From: Limnephilus marmoratus
Lineage: Eukaryota > Arthropoda > Insecta > Trichoptera > Limnephilidae
Assembly: GCA_917880885.1 (NCBI GenBank)
Contig: OU862928.1
Span: 13,349,721 to 13,413,720 of the forward strand
Direction: 5' to 3'
DNA length: 64,000 nucleotides
Position numbers and translations under genes: made by a program. Under the pieces are notes generated by a model, which did no database searches, was not told where the DNA came from, and saw only the letters and a program-made list of their open reading frames with translations. Shown here piece by piece: positions 1 through 9,921 of this stretch; the first letter of the stretch is position 1, and every line of letters begins with the position of its first letter.

Positions 1-1000
1 CGCAATTCCATTGTTATGATGCAGTACAAATCCGTATTATTTTAAAAATAATTATTAACATCTTTATTATTTATACTGCATCCTAACAACTCTACCCGTC
101 GAAATCGTAATCAGGTAGGAACTTGTTAGAGTTTTTGTGAGAACTTAGTATTAGAACGGGAAAATAATTCCTTTTTACTTGAGATAATGCCGGGCGGTAA
201 AAGTATTAATGTGTACGTATTGTGTGATCGAGAGTTTGAATCCCTGTGGAGGGATTAGTCGAGTTTCCTGCAACGTAAACTTGTATGGCGGCAGGCGTGC
301 CAGAACCTGGATAAATTTCAATCCATAAGAAATACGTCCGATCACACTTGGGACAGAGCCCTGTTTTGACGGATGAACGGTGTACCGTTAGCCCGTGATG
401 CTATTTGCCGTTCTTTGTGGCGGAGAATAAAATTTACGCCGACCTTGACTCTCGTCTGGACCGAGGGCGGCTTCCCTACATGCTAATTCTTCTAAGCGAA
501 AGGCCCCCTGATGATTTTCCTTTGGCAGCGGGATGACTTGCTAATTTGATCGCGGCGTAAGGCCGCTTGATGTTTCCCCTTTGGCGACGGAACTGTCTCC
601 AGATCTCGGCTTCGGTGAGGGCTATCCAGATCCTGCATGGGGAAATGCTGCCTGGGCCTTGCAGCCACTAGATGGACAGTATATTAGTTAGCTAGCGATA
701 GTATTCACAATAAAAGAGGTCGGTTCATGGTGGTAAGTGAAATGATATATTTAAAACCCTGATTGCCACTTGTTTTTAAAATTATATGCTTGTTCTCACA
801 ACTCTGCCTTTTAAATTATGAACCTGGCACACCATCCCCTGGAGAGCGACACATATCGTGGTTTAAGATCCACCCCCTGAGCATATTTGGGAACCACAGG
901 TATTCTTGACGGGATCCATAACCCGTCCAGAATTGGCGCTTCCTACGGGATAAAATCTGTGGGTACCTGATCAGCACTACAACACTAAAGTTGTTTTTTA
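1..1000. other. Unassigned repeat-like DNA, no gene seen
   Basis: No reading frame with a recognisable product was found. The block at about 495-600 holds two imperfect ~60-bp tandem units, each with an 'aaggcc..c.tgatg' core followed by 'cctttggc'. The interval is more GC-rich than its surroundings and reads like an untranslated end of a retroelement. I could not assign it to a family. The open frame on the minus strand at 816-1127 has no recognised domain. Confidence 0.4.
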
Positions 1001-1004
1001 CGAA

Positions 1005-2431
1005 ATGTATTCTTGGCTTTGCCACTTGGCGAAAAACCCACGTAACACCATACATAAAAAATGTGCCACGAATCCATATGATATTACACTTCATAATTTC
1101 TACAAAGATACCGAAATATTTGCACACAAGTCATTAGGAAAGCCAAAAATCTATTCTACAATAAAAAAATATCCGAATGCAACAACGATCCTAAAAAAAT
1201 ATGGAAAGTCCTCAAGGAAGCTACCAATTCAAATAAAGCCACCGACGCCTTAAACTCTCTCAATATCAATGATATCACCGTTGACTTTACATCTAACCCC
1301 AACACAATTGTCAATCATATAAACAGTTACTTTGCAAATATAGGTCCAGAACTAGCAACAAAAATCCAATCAAGCAACCATATGCTGGGTCCTAGCGTCC
1401 ACCCTTCCGATGATGAATTCCCAACCCGATTTGTTCTCAAAACGGTTACAGAGAAAGAAGTTTCTACGGTAATAAACTCTTTAAAAAACTCTTCATCCAC
1501 CGGCATTGACGAAATACCCAACAGTGTTCTTAAAAAAATTGCCCCGGTTATAATACAACCATTAACTCATCTGCTGAATATTAGTATTCGCCAAGGATTA
1601 TTTCCCGCCATTCTAAAACAAGGTCTTATTATCCCTATTTTCAAAACAGGCTTCAAAATTGATATTAATAATTATCGTCCTATTACGTTACTCAATTCCC
1701 TGTCTAAAGTATTTAAAAAGATCGTTAATAATAGTCTTATGGAATATCTGGAAACCAACAACCTACTATCGCCGCGGCAATTTGGCTTCAGAAACCATAA
1801 AAGTACAAACGATGCCATAGCCACCGTCACTGACCACATCTCTGGCCACCTTGATAAGGGCTCGAAATGTCTATCGGTATTTCTCGACCTATGTAAAGCG
1901 TTTGATACAATATCACACATCAAATTAGAACGCAAATTGTTCAACATAGGTATTAGGAATAATGAATTAAGCCTCCTCTCCAGTTTCCTATCTGACAGAT
2001 CCCAATGCGTTAAACTCAGAGCTACAAAGAGTCAGAATTTACCTATTAGTTACGGTATCCCACAAGGCAGTGTTATAGGTCCAACGCTCTTCCTAATATA
2101 CATTAACGAGTTGTGTAACCTAGATATCGATGCCACTATTGTCAGTTTTGCCGACGACACTGTACTACTATTTCAAGCAAAAGATTGGCCTAACGTATTT
2201 TCTAAAGCGGAGGTAGGCATTCAAAAGGTTAAATATTGGCTTGACTCGAACACATTAACTCTTAACATACAGAAAACAATATACTTACAGTCTAGTCTTA
2301 CCAATATCACAAAACCAAACCTACACCCAAAATTAAAAATACACGAATGTAATAACTCATCTCTGAACCGGAATTGCAACTTCCCATGCCTAGAACAAGT
2401 AGCTACTATCAAATATTTAGGATTAATCTTT
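1005..2431 (+). pseudogene. LINE-A reverse transcriptase, N-terminal and palm part
   Basis: The longest open frame begins at 1382. The preceding 1005-1380 encodes the linker between endonuclease and RT in shifted frames. RT blocks are visible in order: NYRPITLLNSLSK (about residue 97), the QFGFR block, FLDLCKAFD (about 168, catalytic Asp region), YGIPQGSVIGP (about 223) and FADDTVLL (about 256, the catalytic Asp pair). The frame is lost at 2432, where the foreign insert begins. The element copies its own RNA at a nicked target. Frameshifts upstream and the insertion make this copy dead. Confidence 0.9.
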
Positions 2432-3190
2432 TTTTTTTTTAAAGCGGAGTCGGTTTACCATTGGTTCCCGTGAGTACTTAGGCCATGGGCCCATTGTACT
2501 TTCTCCCATTTTACCTCAACTCTTTAACAACAACCCAGTCCCTTTAATAAAGTTCACTAGAGTTGTTATCGGATATGTGGCTAGGTCTTCTGGTTCTACA
2601 ACATGTCTCCCCAGGTATCTGAGCCTAATTCCCACCAGCGCAGGATATTGGCACCATAAGTGAATTGGAGTCTCTTCATCCTCTTCACATTTTCTACATC
2701 TACTGGTGCTTTCCACTCCCAATAGCTGCATGTGTTTCCTGAGATGGCAGTGTCCCGTTAGTAGGCCTACAGTTCCCTCAGCGAGTTTCTGTCCATATCG
2801 AGTAGTTTCCTGGTCCGTCTGGGGTCGGGTCCGTTTATGAGTACTTTGGATTGTCTCATTCCGGGTGCCCTCTCCCATTCCTTCCAGTGCTGGGATTTGA
2901 CCCACCTCTCGATATGTAATTTGGTGTAGCAAGCTGCTACTCCTACGGCCGGCTCAGATCCCGCAAGTGGTGCTTTCGCCCCTTTCCTTGCTAGTTCGTC
3001 AGTCCGCTCGTTGCCCTCAATACCTTTACGTCCTGGTACCCATATCAGGGTTATTTTATTGATGGTAGCGAGTTCTGTAAGAACAGTTCTACATTCCATC
3101 ACCAGTCTGGAGTCGCATCGGTTACTTTCCAGTGCCATAAGGGCTGCCTGGCTATCAGAACAAATAGTTTTGTTCTTATTCCTGTACCCA
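2432..3190 (-). mobile_element. RNase H-bearing LINE fragment inserted in LINE-A
   Basis: This is a reverse-oriented, 5'-truncated LINE. Its poly-A tail appears as a T-run at 2431-2440 and its truncated end lies at about 3190. The flanks carry an 11-bp target-site duplication with one mismatch: gattaatcttt at 2421-2431 and gattaaccttt at 3191-3201. Removing the insert rejoins the LINE-A reading frame. The coding content is an RNase H domain plus the C-terminal cysteine-rich tail, which places it in an RNase H-containing group (I/R1/Loa-like) distinct from LINE-A. Confidence 0.88.
2516..3186 (-). pseudogene. LINE RNase H domain and C-terminal zinc-knuckle tail
   Basis: Read from 3186 downward, the frame shows a CSDSQAAL block, then LIWVPGRKGIEGNERTDELA, which is the typical C-terminal RNase H signature with conserved Gly-Asn-Glu and Asp. 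A frameshift near 2770-2800 moves into a second frame carrying LTGHCHLRKH and CRKCEEDEETPIHL, the Cys/His tail usual for this group. RNase H would remove the RNA strand during second-strand synthesis. No RT is present, so this is a 5'-truncated remnant. Confidence 0.85.
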
Positions 3191-3201
3191 GATTAACCTT
3201 T

Positions 3202-3720
3202 GATACACACCTAAATTGGAAGCAACATATACTTAACACTACAAATAAAATCCGCAAATCTATTTACTTTTTCAAACAAACGCGCAATTTCCTTAACCTA
3301 CAACTTTTAAAAACAGTGTATTACTCACTATGCCAATCTCACATCGAATACGGAATTTTAGCTTGGGGTAACACTTATTCTAATGCCCTCGACCCCATCA
3401 TTAAAGCACAAAAACTAATAATAAAAATAATTCTTAAACTTCCTCTCACTACCAGCACCGATACGATCTTCAATACTTTCAACATTATGGACATTAAACA
3501 GCTCTACGCAAAATCCATCTTACTTTATTTACATTAAAACAACAAAATCCTATACAAACCAACACAAATGATACACAATACCCGAGCCAAAAATAAAGAA
3601 CTTCTCCAAACTCCCTTTTCTAAAACCACCTTTGGACAAAAACACTTTAAATACATAGCTTGCAAACTACACAATACACTTCCAGCCACGATTAGGTAAA
3701 CTGAATCAATGACCAAATAT
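3202..3720 (+). pseudogene. LINE-A RT C-terminal (thumb and tail) region
   Basis: This continues the LINE-A frame after the insert. It encodes the LNWKQHI block, then TVYYSLCQSHIEYGILAWG, which matches the RT thumb region of other LINEs in this window, and then IKAQKLIIK. The frame stops at 3537. Downstream in shifted frame lies the FGQKHF.Y block that sits near the C-terminus in the related copies (60.2 kb and 60.85 kb). It is inactive because of the stop and the upstream insertion. Confidence 0.85.
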
Positions 3721-4058
3721 AAACAAGATATAAAGAAATGAATTATAAATATTGAACGTCACACTACTGCTAACATCTGTAAAATAGATTACAAATAGAC
3801 AGAATTGCCTTACCCTTATTAAAGAACTTAAAATAGTAAAATCCTATATGTATAATATAACTCCCTTTTTAGATTCGAAAGGATTTACTACTTTATTCAT
3901 CTCTTCCTTCACCTATATAATGCTCTCTTTATGATATTAACCCTCAATCTTAATCATCTTTCTGTTGGAATTTTATAAATCAGTATGTATCTTACCTTAA
4001 ATATTCTTATGTTGTAATTAAATATTCTTATGTATGATACTCATTTATGTACCTCTAC

Positions 4059-4095
4059 GCCTGTCTCAACACAGGTATACCCTAGTGAGACAGGC
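4059..4095 (+). other. Conserved 3'-UTR hairpin of LINE-A
   Basis: This is a perfect 10-bp outer stem (gcctgtctca with tgagacaggc) enclosing ACA and an inner AGG/CCT stem with a TATA loop. It lies about 50 nt upstream of the TAAA tail. The same architecture with different stem sequences recurs at 22659-22690 (minus), 33179-33215, 47091-47134, 60610-60650 and 61167-61200. Its position suggests the RNA structure that the element's own RT recognises at the 3' end; that role is inferred. Confidence 0.75.
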
Positions 4096-4199
4096 ATCGA
4101 ATAATGTAATGCAAACATACCTTTTATAGATAAATAAATAAATAAATTCAAAAAATTCAAACTCAAAATTTTTTTATATTACAATAAAAAAATTTAAAA

Positions 4200-4470
4200 G
4201 ACCAGCTCCCTATTATATTTAGTTTATGTATAAACGTCTAGTACAGCCTACTTGTGAAGATGTATTACAATGTTTTTGTAGGTGCACCATTCTAAAAAAC
4301 AACAATTTAAAGAAACTTGTGTGAAGTTGTAGTTTTGTGAAAAAGAGCGTCATTTCTCATTATAAACTATGTGAGCATTTTGAGAAGAATACGTAAATAC
4401 GAGTATTGTACTGATTAAATTACTAACAAATCAAAACCAAAGTATGAAAAAGGAGAAGCCACGGAAAAAT
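4200..4470. other. Non-coding interval, nothing recognised
   Basis: This AT-rich stretch lies between the LINE-A tail and a tRNA-like repeat. I see no domain-bearing frame, no inverted repeat of note and no similarity to other parts of the window. Confidence 0.4.
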
Positions 4471-4483
4471 AAAAAGGTAATAT

Positions 4484-4586
4484 TCGCAACTGGGATTCGA
4501 ATCCGGGATCTCTCGCGATAACCAGTAATTCCAGCCAAAAACAATACAATAGCCTTAGACAATAGCCTTAACCAATTGGGCCACTG
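4484..4586 (-). repeat. tRNA-derived SINE or tRNA pseudogene
   Basis: Read on the minus strand, TGGCCCAATTGGTTA fits a Pol III A box and GGATTCGAATCCC fits a B box, about 70 nt apart. Between them a 'TAAGGCTATTGT' stretch is present twice, which lengthens the anticodon region. A closed acceptor stem is not visible, so this is not a functional tRNA. It is most likely the head of a tRNA-derived SINE or a decayed tRNA gene. Confidence 0.5.
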
Positions 4587-4689
4587 AAAACTCTCATATT
4601 TAAGTAATTTTTGTCAATCCCATATTTCAAATTTAGAATTAACAGTATTATCTTCGACTAATTTTTTCCCATATTTTGGTTAAATCATT

Positions 4690-4775
4690 AAATAGATTAT
4701 TCTGTCTGCTGGTTCTACAACGTCTTCTCAGGTAGCTGAATATTTTTCCATCAGGGCGGGACATTGGCTTGAACA
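4690..4775 (+). repeat. Decayed fragment of the RNase H LINE 3' region
   Basis: The stretch 'ggttctacaacgtcttctc' and following bases resemble 2575-2655 (ggttctacaacatgtctcc...), the 3' coding tail of the reverse-oriented RNase H LINE. It looks like a second, older fragment of that family in the same relative orientation. Evidence is similarity by eye only. Confidence 0.45.
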
Positions 4776-4779
4776 TCGG

Positions 4780-5045
4780 GACATACTTAACCTTTATTGG
4801 ATAACCAACACCTTTGCCATAGGTCACCCCAAGTAGTTCGCTACGTTTGGTGATTTAGCAGGGGTGCCCGGGTTTATGGGGTGAGGTTTGTCTAGGTCTT
4901 GGAGGCGGATGACCAGGACATACTGAACCCCAGATACTTACCCACCCCTTAAACTTTTTTCATTCCCAGAACTCTCCTCTCCTTCCTTACATTAAAAAAA
5001 ACCCTCCACACAGCATCCCCAAAGAGTTAGGTATTTTATGAAGCG
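4780..5045 (+). repeat. Dispersed repeat family A, copy 1
   Basis: This shares long stretches with 20105-20335 and 27810-28118, including 'ggggtgaggtttgtctaggt', 'ggcggatgaccaggaca' and 'cagcatccccaaag'. Its first ~100 bp ('attggataaccaacac...') also match 52530-52630 and, inverted, the 55.8-56.0 kb and 61.75-61.99 kb copies. No protein is recognised. The 20- and 28-kb copies end in poly-A, so the family may be a SINE or a LINE 3' end. The copy here has lost its tail. Confidence 0.6.
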
Positions 5046-5139
5046 TTTAAATTAAACATTCACTCTAATGAAAATTTGAATACGTCGCAAAAGATGCAAT
5101 ATTTGATAGGAAAACTCCAACAAAAGGCATAATAGGTTT

Positions 5140-5405
5140 TTGCCAGAGTACTTCTATAGTATGAAAAAAAAATATTTTGTAATCTGGAATGCTCTCGAAA
5201 AAAATATCAAGACAAGCGCGTGCCACACACCTTTTCCATGAACAATATTTTGAATTTAAAATTTTTGGCACCTTCTAACTCAAATGAGTTAAATAATTTT
5301 ATTGAACGGTTTGCGACTTCCATGTCTGCCTTAGAGGAATTAGGTATTGATGACCTTACCGACTTTATAATTTTACATAATATAGTTAAATTACTAGTTA
5401 GCTGT
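5140..5405 (+). pseudogene. BEL/Pao gag fragment (DUF1759-like)
   Basis: A short frame contains NNILNLKFLAP, then NELNNFIERF and SALEELGIDDLTDFIILH, the helical pattern typical of the DUF1759 region of BEL/Pao gag. Just upstream, in another frame, a KKYQDKRV stretch fits the same domain, so a frameshift lies near 5215. The reading frame ends at 5407, where unrelated DNA begins. The product would have formed the virus-like core. Confidence 0.65.
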
Positions 5406-6190
5406 TAGTACCTCGCATGTACTAAATTACGAGTATATACTAGAACAGGGTAATATTACAATAAAACCAGCTATATGATGCTCTCATCTCAGCGTCAGGT
5501 TCGTGCACACTCTTTATGTGGGACTTAAATAAAACGATATATTGAATTCAAGTAGTTCTTTCATATCAACATGGTAATTTTATCTTACGATAAGCAACAG
5601 ATTTAATGTTAAATTTAGGCTTAGAATCTATACTTGAAATGACAGATTTATCTGGAAGCTACGGCTCAAATATCTAGGTTTACGTTAGAGATACCTTTTA
5701 CAAATGATGCTTGACGATATGAAGTTATTTAGCTATACCTCACGCCGGTGAGCGGAGGTCTTAGCTCAGAATCCAGCTCGAAAGGTTGCGACACGGCAGC
5801 TCAAAAGGTAGCGGCTCGACACCATGGATAGCAGCCATGACCAGGGTCCGAGGTACTTTGAACCGAACGGGCACTCGAGAGCCCAAGCCCCCCGGGTGGC
5901 GAGAACTTTACTATGTTTATCACCCGAAGTCTGTTGGCACAAAGAGACCGGCTCTAGTACTCATAGCTACATTTCTGTCGTGTTGTTATGCGACGATCAC
6001 GCCCTCTCGTGGACAAAATTGCGAATTTATCGTGAACCAGGAGAATCAGCCGTTTCTCAATCTGTGAACAGAAAGCGTCTCTCCATCTGTTTTGTAATAG
6101 GTATGCGAACATAACAATATTGCACTGAAAAAAATAGATATGCAATTGAAATTAATAGATTACTTCGTTTTTACCACTTTTATTGTTTAT

Positions 6191-6235
6191 AAAACCGACA
6201 TGTTTCGTCAGCAAAGCTGACTTCTTCAGGGTTTT
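6191..6235 (-). ncRNA. Hammerhead-like ribozyme, left arm
   Basis: This is the mirror copy of the 6248-6292 motif on the opposite strand, identical because the palindrome is perfect. Transcription across the palindrome in either direction would give one sense and one antisense copy, which would instead fold into a 96-bp duplex, so the ribozyme fold would compete with it. Confidence 0.55.
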
Positions 6236-6247
6236 GACAGAACTGTC

Positions 6248-6292
6248 AAAACCCTGAAGAAGTCAGCTTTGCTGACGAAACATGTCGGTTTT
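6248..6292 (+). ncRNA. Hammerhead-like ribozyme, right arm
   Basis: In order: stem I 5' strand AAAACC (6248-6253), catalytic core CUGAAGA (6254-6260), an extra A, stem II GUCAGC-UUU-GCUGAC (6262-6276), GAAA (6277-6280), a very short self-complementary stem III ACAUGU (6280-6285), C17 (6286), and stem I 3' strand GGUUUU (6287-6292). Stem I pairs perfectly over 6 bp. A short self-complementary stem III is known from type I hammerheads of Penelope-like elements and retrozymes, which may act as dimers. The extra base before stem II is a deviation. Activity is not shown. Confidence 0.6.
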
Positions 6293-6394
6293 ATAAACAA
6301 TAAAAGTGGTAAAAACGAAGTAATCTATTAATTTCAATCATAATGGTGCCACAAAATAAGTTTGCTGTGTAAGAAGAAGATATGCAATTGGTCC

Positions 6395-6707
6395 AAAATT
6401 TCGAAATGTATATACGGGAGAAAGATATACCGATTTAATAAAATATATTCGTTCGCATGTTAAAATTCTTGAACGAACCGGACCAGATAGTAAAGTTAAT
6501 AAAAATTAAAATAAGGTTCGCATTCTTTCGCTGTGGTTGAACCGAAGTCGTTTGATAATAATCGTACTATAAGTAATAATATTAAGTGCCGGAAATGCAA
6601 TCGAAGCGATCATGTTGAATTGTTTATGTGTGAACAATTTAATGAGTTGAGGCTAAAGGTTCGCTTTCAGTTTGTAAAATTAAATAACTTATGTGTAAAC
6701 TGTTTAA
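6395..6707 (+). pseudogene. BEL/Pao gag, central region and first zinc knuckle
   Basis: Around 6430-6510 one frame gives TDLIKYIRSHVKILER, which fits the helical region before the knuckles. A second frame (from 6533) gives CRKCNRSDHVELFMC and LCVNCL, the cysteine pattern of the BEL/Pao gag zinc region. A frameshift or stop separates them. The knuckle frame is cut at the TTAA at 6704-6707 by the 5.66-kb insert and continues at 12372 in the same frame. Confidence 0.75.
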
Positions 6708-7315
6708 CCCAGCCAGCCCTGAGAGGGGTGTACAAAATCCCCTTAATCCACTTTTCGCACGATAACTCGATAATTAATCGTATAATTTAATTAATAATTT
6801 TTGTAATCCTAAAAAAATTATTAACAAACATTTTGCCATTTTTTGTTTTATAATATTTAAAGCGCATCATATTGAAAAATATTGTTTTTCATGAAAATTA
6901 GTGCAAATCGCAACAAGCGCATGAATTTTATCTACATTTCGGTATGTCTTCTCTTGACGCTCTTGTGTCATGTTTTTTGTTTCACCTTACCAATACGTTG
7001 GATAGCCCGAACAACAGATGCGAAAGAGCGAGACAGGCGTACTGCTATTATCAGTTTCCGGCAGTTATACGCTGCGTTTGTAGCTCAGAATTTTATTTCG
7101 CTGAAAGCGGTCAGTCAGTCAGTTTTTACCTCGACACGTGTACATTTTCTGAGCTTCTAAAACGGTTCTTTATTTTAAAATTAAAGTGAAGTTGAAATAA
7201 AAATAGGGGTAAGTTCGTTTAAAAAAATAATATTTTTATTTAAAGTTTAATTTGTAGAACTGAATTTAATGTTTTAATGACAAATGATATTATTATTTAA
7301 ATTTAAAAAAAAAAA
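6708..7315. other. Non-coding left part of the TTAA insert
   Basis: No transposase homology is seen. A 92-residue open frame at 6882-7160 has a hydrophobic stretch near its start but no family resemblance, and another frame overlaps it; I treat it as chance. The sequence is AT-rich. Confidence 0.4.
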
Positions 7316-7855
7316 ACGGGTTGGTAAATATTTCCCTATCGAGTCCACGCTCAAAACACACTTTAAAAAAATTGTACTAGGTAGATTATGGTTAGTTATA
7401 AGTGATTCAGTAATCAGAATTGAAAAATATTGCGTGGTTTTCTTTTTTAATTTAAAAAACGTGAAATATCGTTTTTCAAGGACTGCCATGTTAATTACGA
7501 CAATGAAATACGCATTTTTAAAAGAAAAATCACTTCTGTCAGTTAGACAATAATTAGTACGAATTGCAATCTTCGGAAATGATAAATAATGCGTATTAAT
7601 CATTATTTTGTTCGGTTTCATAAACACGAAAAATCACGCGAGACGTTTGCCGTCGTAATTGACAACATGGCATTCCTTGAGAAATGACTTTCGCATTTTT
7701 AAAGATAACAAAATAACCATTAAAATGCAATATTTTTCAATTCCGGTTACTGAATTACTTATTACTAACTGTAATCTACCTAGTACAATTTGTTTTAATT
7801 TTTTAAAGTGTGATTTGATCGTGGACTCCTTGGAGAAATGTTTACCAACGGGTTT
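7316..7855. mobile_element. MITE with ~190-bp imperfect inverted repeats
   Basis: The left arm starts cgggttggtaaatattt and the right arm, reverse-complemented, starts cccgttggtaaacattt. Similarity continues inward with small indels to about 7505 and 7660, through blocks such as 'ttgtactaggtagatta' and 'ttgaaaaatattgc'. The loop is about 150 bp. There is no coding capacity, and open frames on both strands mirror each other because of the symmetry. A superfamily cannot be assigned without a clear target duplication. Confidence 0.8.
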
Positions 7856-8078
7856 AAAAAAACACTTGATTTGCATTTTTCACGCGTAAACATTTTTATC
7901 CGTTTAATGCAAGGGTAGGTAGAAAGGATAGACCGCCACACGATTTTGATACACTTAATCGTGCCGTATCTTTCTTGGGCGGCTTCTGCTTCTTCTACCA
8001 TTATTTCCGCGGCATATAACTTAACCGTTTTTAAGTAATAAATTTTTTTTTAATTAGTAGATACAATACAGCATTCTT

Positions 8079-9921
8079 ATGAAAATTAACATTTATAATT
8101 TTTTCCATCAGAAAATGGCTAAACAATTAACAGATGAAGAAATACAAAAGTATTTAGAAGACTACCATTCTAATAGCGATCGGGAAGATTGTGACAGCGA
8201 TTTGGACTTTGAATTGTGTGATTCCAATAATTCTGAAGTTGAAGACAATGTGAAAGTAGAGTCAGATATTGAAAACACGAATTCTAATGATTCTGAGGAC
8301 AATGGAAATGAAGAAAATATGGAAGTTAATGACAATTTATCTTACATCTCCAAATCAGGCTTTATTTGGAGTTCCAATCCTTGCATCAATACAAGGACCA
8401 GAGCTCACAATATTGTATCTTCTTCTATGGGCCTCAGAGACGAAGCAAGAAATATTACATCGATAAAGGATGCCTTTAATTTATACTTAACGAAGGATGC
8501 CTTTAATTTATACTTACTTAACAGACATGTTAGAAGAAATTTCGTCTCACACCAATCGATTTTGCCAACACAGTCCTGACAAAGACATAACAAAATCTGA
8601 GTTGGAAGCATTTATTGGAATATTATTAGCATCTGGAAGATGTAATGGTCGGAGGCTTGCACTGAAGGAAGTATGGACGACAAATCTTCTTTTCAAATTT
8701 TATTTTTTTTCTGTGTCCATGTCGAGGGATAGATTTGCATACATATATTCAAAACTTCGGTTCGACGATAAAAAATACCAGGCAATTAAGAATCGACCTC
8801 ACCGGAGATAAATTTGAGCCTTTTCACTCAGTATACGATAGATTTAACGCAGCCTGCCTTAAATATTTTTCACCCGGATTTTGCATCACTGTTGATGAAA
8901 GACTATCAACTTTCAGGGGGAGATGTCCATTCCGAGTTTACATGAAAAGTAAGCCAGGACGATATGGATTGAAAATATGGGTTAATGCTGACGTCAAGAC
9001 ATCGTACATACTCAACTCACAGCCATATACGGGAAAGGTGGAAAATAGGAGAGAAGTAAATCAAGGCGAGAGGGTTGTAACAGATCTTATTCGTCCGTAT
9101 TATGGAACTGGTAGAGGCGTTACAACGGATAACTTCTTTACATCGATTCCTCTTGCAAATATTCTTCTAAAAAATAATATCACACTCACAGGAACTATAC
9201 GGAAAAATAAACGTGAGATACCGAAGGAGTTTTTGAATTGTCGAGCTCGAGAAGAACTATCAACCTTGTTTGGTTTTTCTGATAATCTTACATTAATTTC
9301 TTATGTCCCAAAAAAAATACAGCGGTCACACTATTATCGTCTGAATATAATCATGCTGATGTCGAAGATGGACCTAAAAAAAGACCTGAGGTTATATTAC
9401 ACTATAACAAAACAAAAGGCGCTGTCGACACTGGGGACAAAATGACTCAGCAATATAGTTGTGCTAGAGCAACTAGAAGGTGGCCATTTCGTATGTTTAT
9501 GGAAATAATAGATATGGTTGCGTTAAACGCTTATGTAATTTGGACCAGTAAATTCCCGGAATGGAGGAAAGATGATCGCAGTCAAAGAAAAGTTTTCATT
9601 AAAGAATTGGCAATGGAATTAGTGAAAGATAATGTATGTCATCGAAAAAGGAGCGGCAAAAACTTTCACAAGCATATTCAGCATGTGTTTGAACTATTCG
9701 ATCGAGTAGTGAATGATGAAAATAGTCCTCCGGCAATCGAACCGGTTACATCGCAGGAGGCGGTAAAAAAAAGTCGGTGCATTTTTTGTCCCAGAAATCA
9801 AGACCGAAAATCAAAAATCTGTTGTAATTTTTGCAAGAAACCAATATGTCTCCTCCATAGAAACCAATGTAAAATAATCTCTTGCCCAAATTGCAGACAA
9901 AATGTTGGTGGTACTGATTGA
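8079..9921 (+). pseudogene. piggyBac transposase (DDE_Tnp_1_7), frameshifted
   Basis: Pieces run in order. The N-terminal acidic region is at 8079-8579, followed by frames from 8497 and 8735. The catalytic core has TVDERLSTFRGRCPF (first Asp region), TTDNFFTSIPLA (second Asp) and VDTGDKM near 9425-9445 (third Asp region), then RATRRWPFRMF. The C-terminus at 9765-9905 is a Cys/His-rich domain with CIFCPRN, CCNFCKKPICLLH and CPNC. The full protein would be about 600 residues, close to the family norm. At least three frameshifts (near 8560, 8800 and 9430) make it inactive, although all three catalytic aspartates are present. Confidence 0.9.

Larger units (their letters stand above)
1005..4146 (+). 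mobile_element. LINE-A, 5'-truncated non-LTR retrotransposon (split)
   Basis: This is the 3' part of a non-LTR retrotransposon. It holds the end of the endonuclease region, the reverse transcriptase and its C-terminal tail, then a 3' UTR ending in (TAAA)n at about 4128-4146. The endonuclease N-terminus and ORF1 are absent, as expected for 5' truncation in target-primed reverse transcription. A reverse-oriented LINE fragment at 2432-3190 interrupts the coding region, and the frame resumes after it. The type resembles CR1/Jockey-group LINEs; the clade is not certain. A conserved hairpin lies at 4059-4095. Confidence 0.85.
6145..6338. repeat. 194-bp perfect inverted repeat (96-bp arms)
   Basis: The arms 6145-6240 and 6243-6338 are exact reverse complements, separated by two bases (aa). 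Each arm also contains a small hairpin, gtcagc-aaa-gctgac (6 bp, 3-nt loop). The full pairing of 96 bp without mismatch suggests a recent event or gene conversion. On each strand the inner part matches a hammerhead ribozyme core; see the separate entries. Confidence 0.95.
5410..6370. other. Insert in BEL gag holding a long perfect palindrome
   Basis: Between the two gag remnants lies about 1 kb of non-gag DNA. The part at 5755-6060 is GC-richer, with overlapping short open frames and no recognised product. The right part is dominated by the palindrome at 6145-6338. I could not define insertion boundaries or a target duplication. The content is consistent with terminal sequence of a ribozyme-bearing retroelement (Penelope-like or retrozyme-like), but no RT was found here. 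Confidence 0.4.

Noticed and set aside
1..800. Ribosomal RNA or tRNA gene in the GC-richer start of the window
   Set aside because: No rRNA core motif was recognised and no cloverleaf could be drawn.
6882..7160. 92-codon frame with a hydrophobic, signal-like start
   Set aside because: It lies in non-coding DNA of the TTAA insert, a second frame overlaps it, and no family resemblance is seen.
7274..7889. Paired open frames on both strands around 7.3-7.9 kb
   Set aside because: They mirror each other because of the MITE's inverted repeats.
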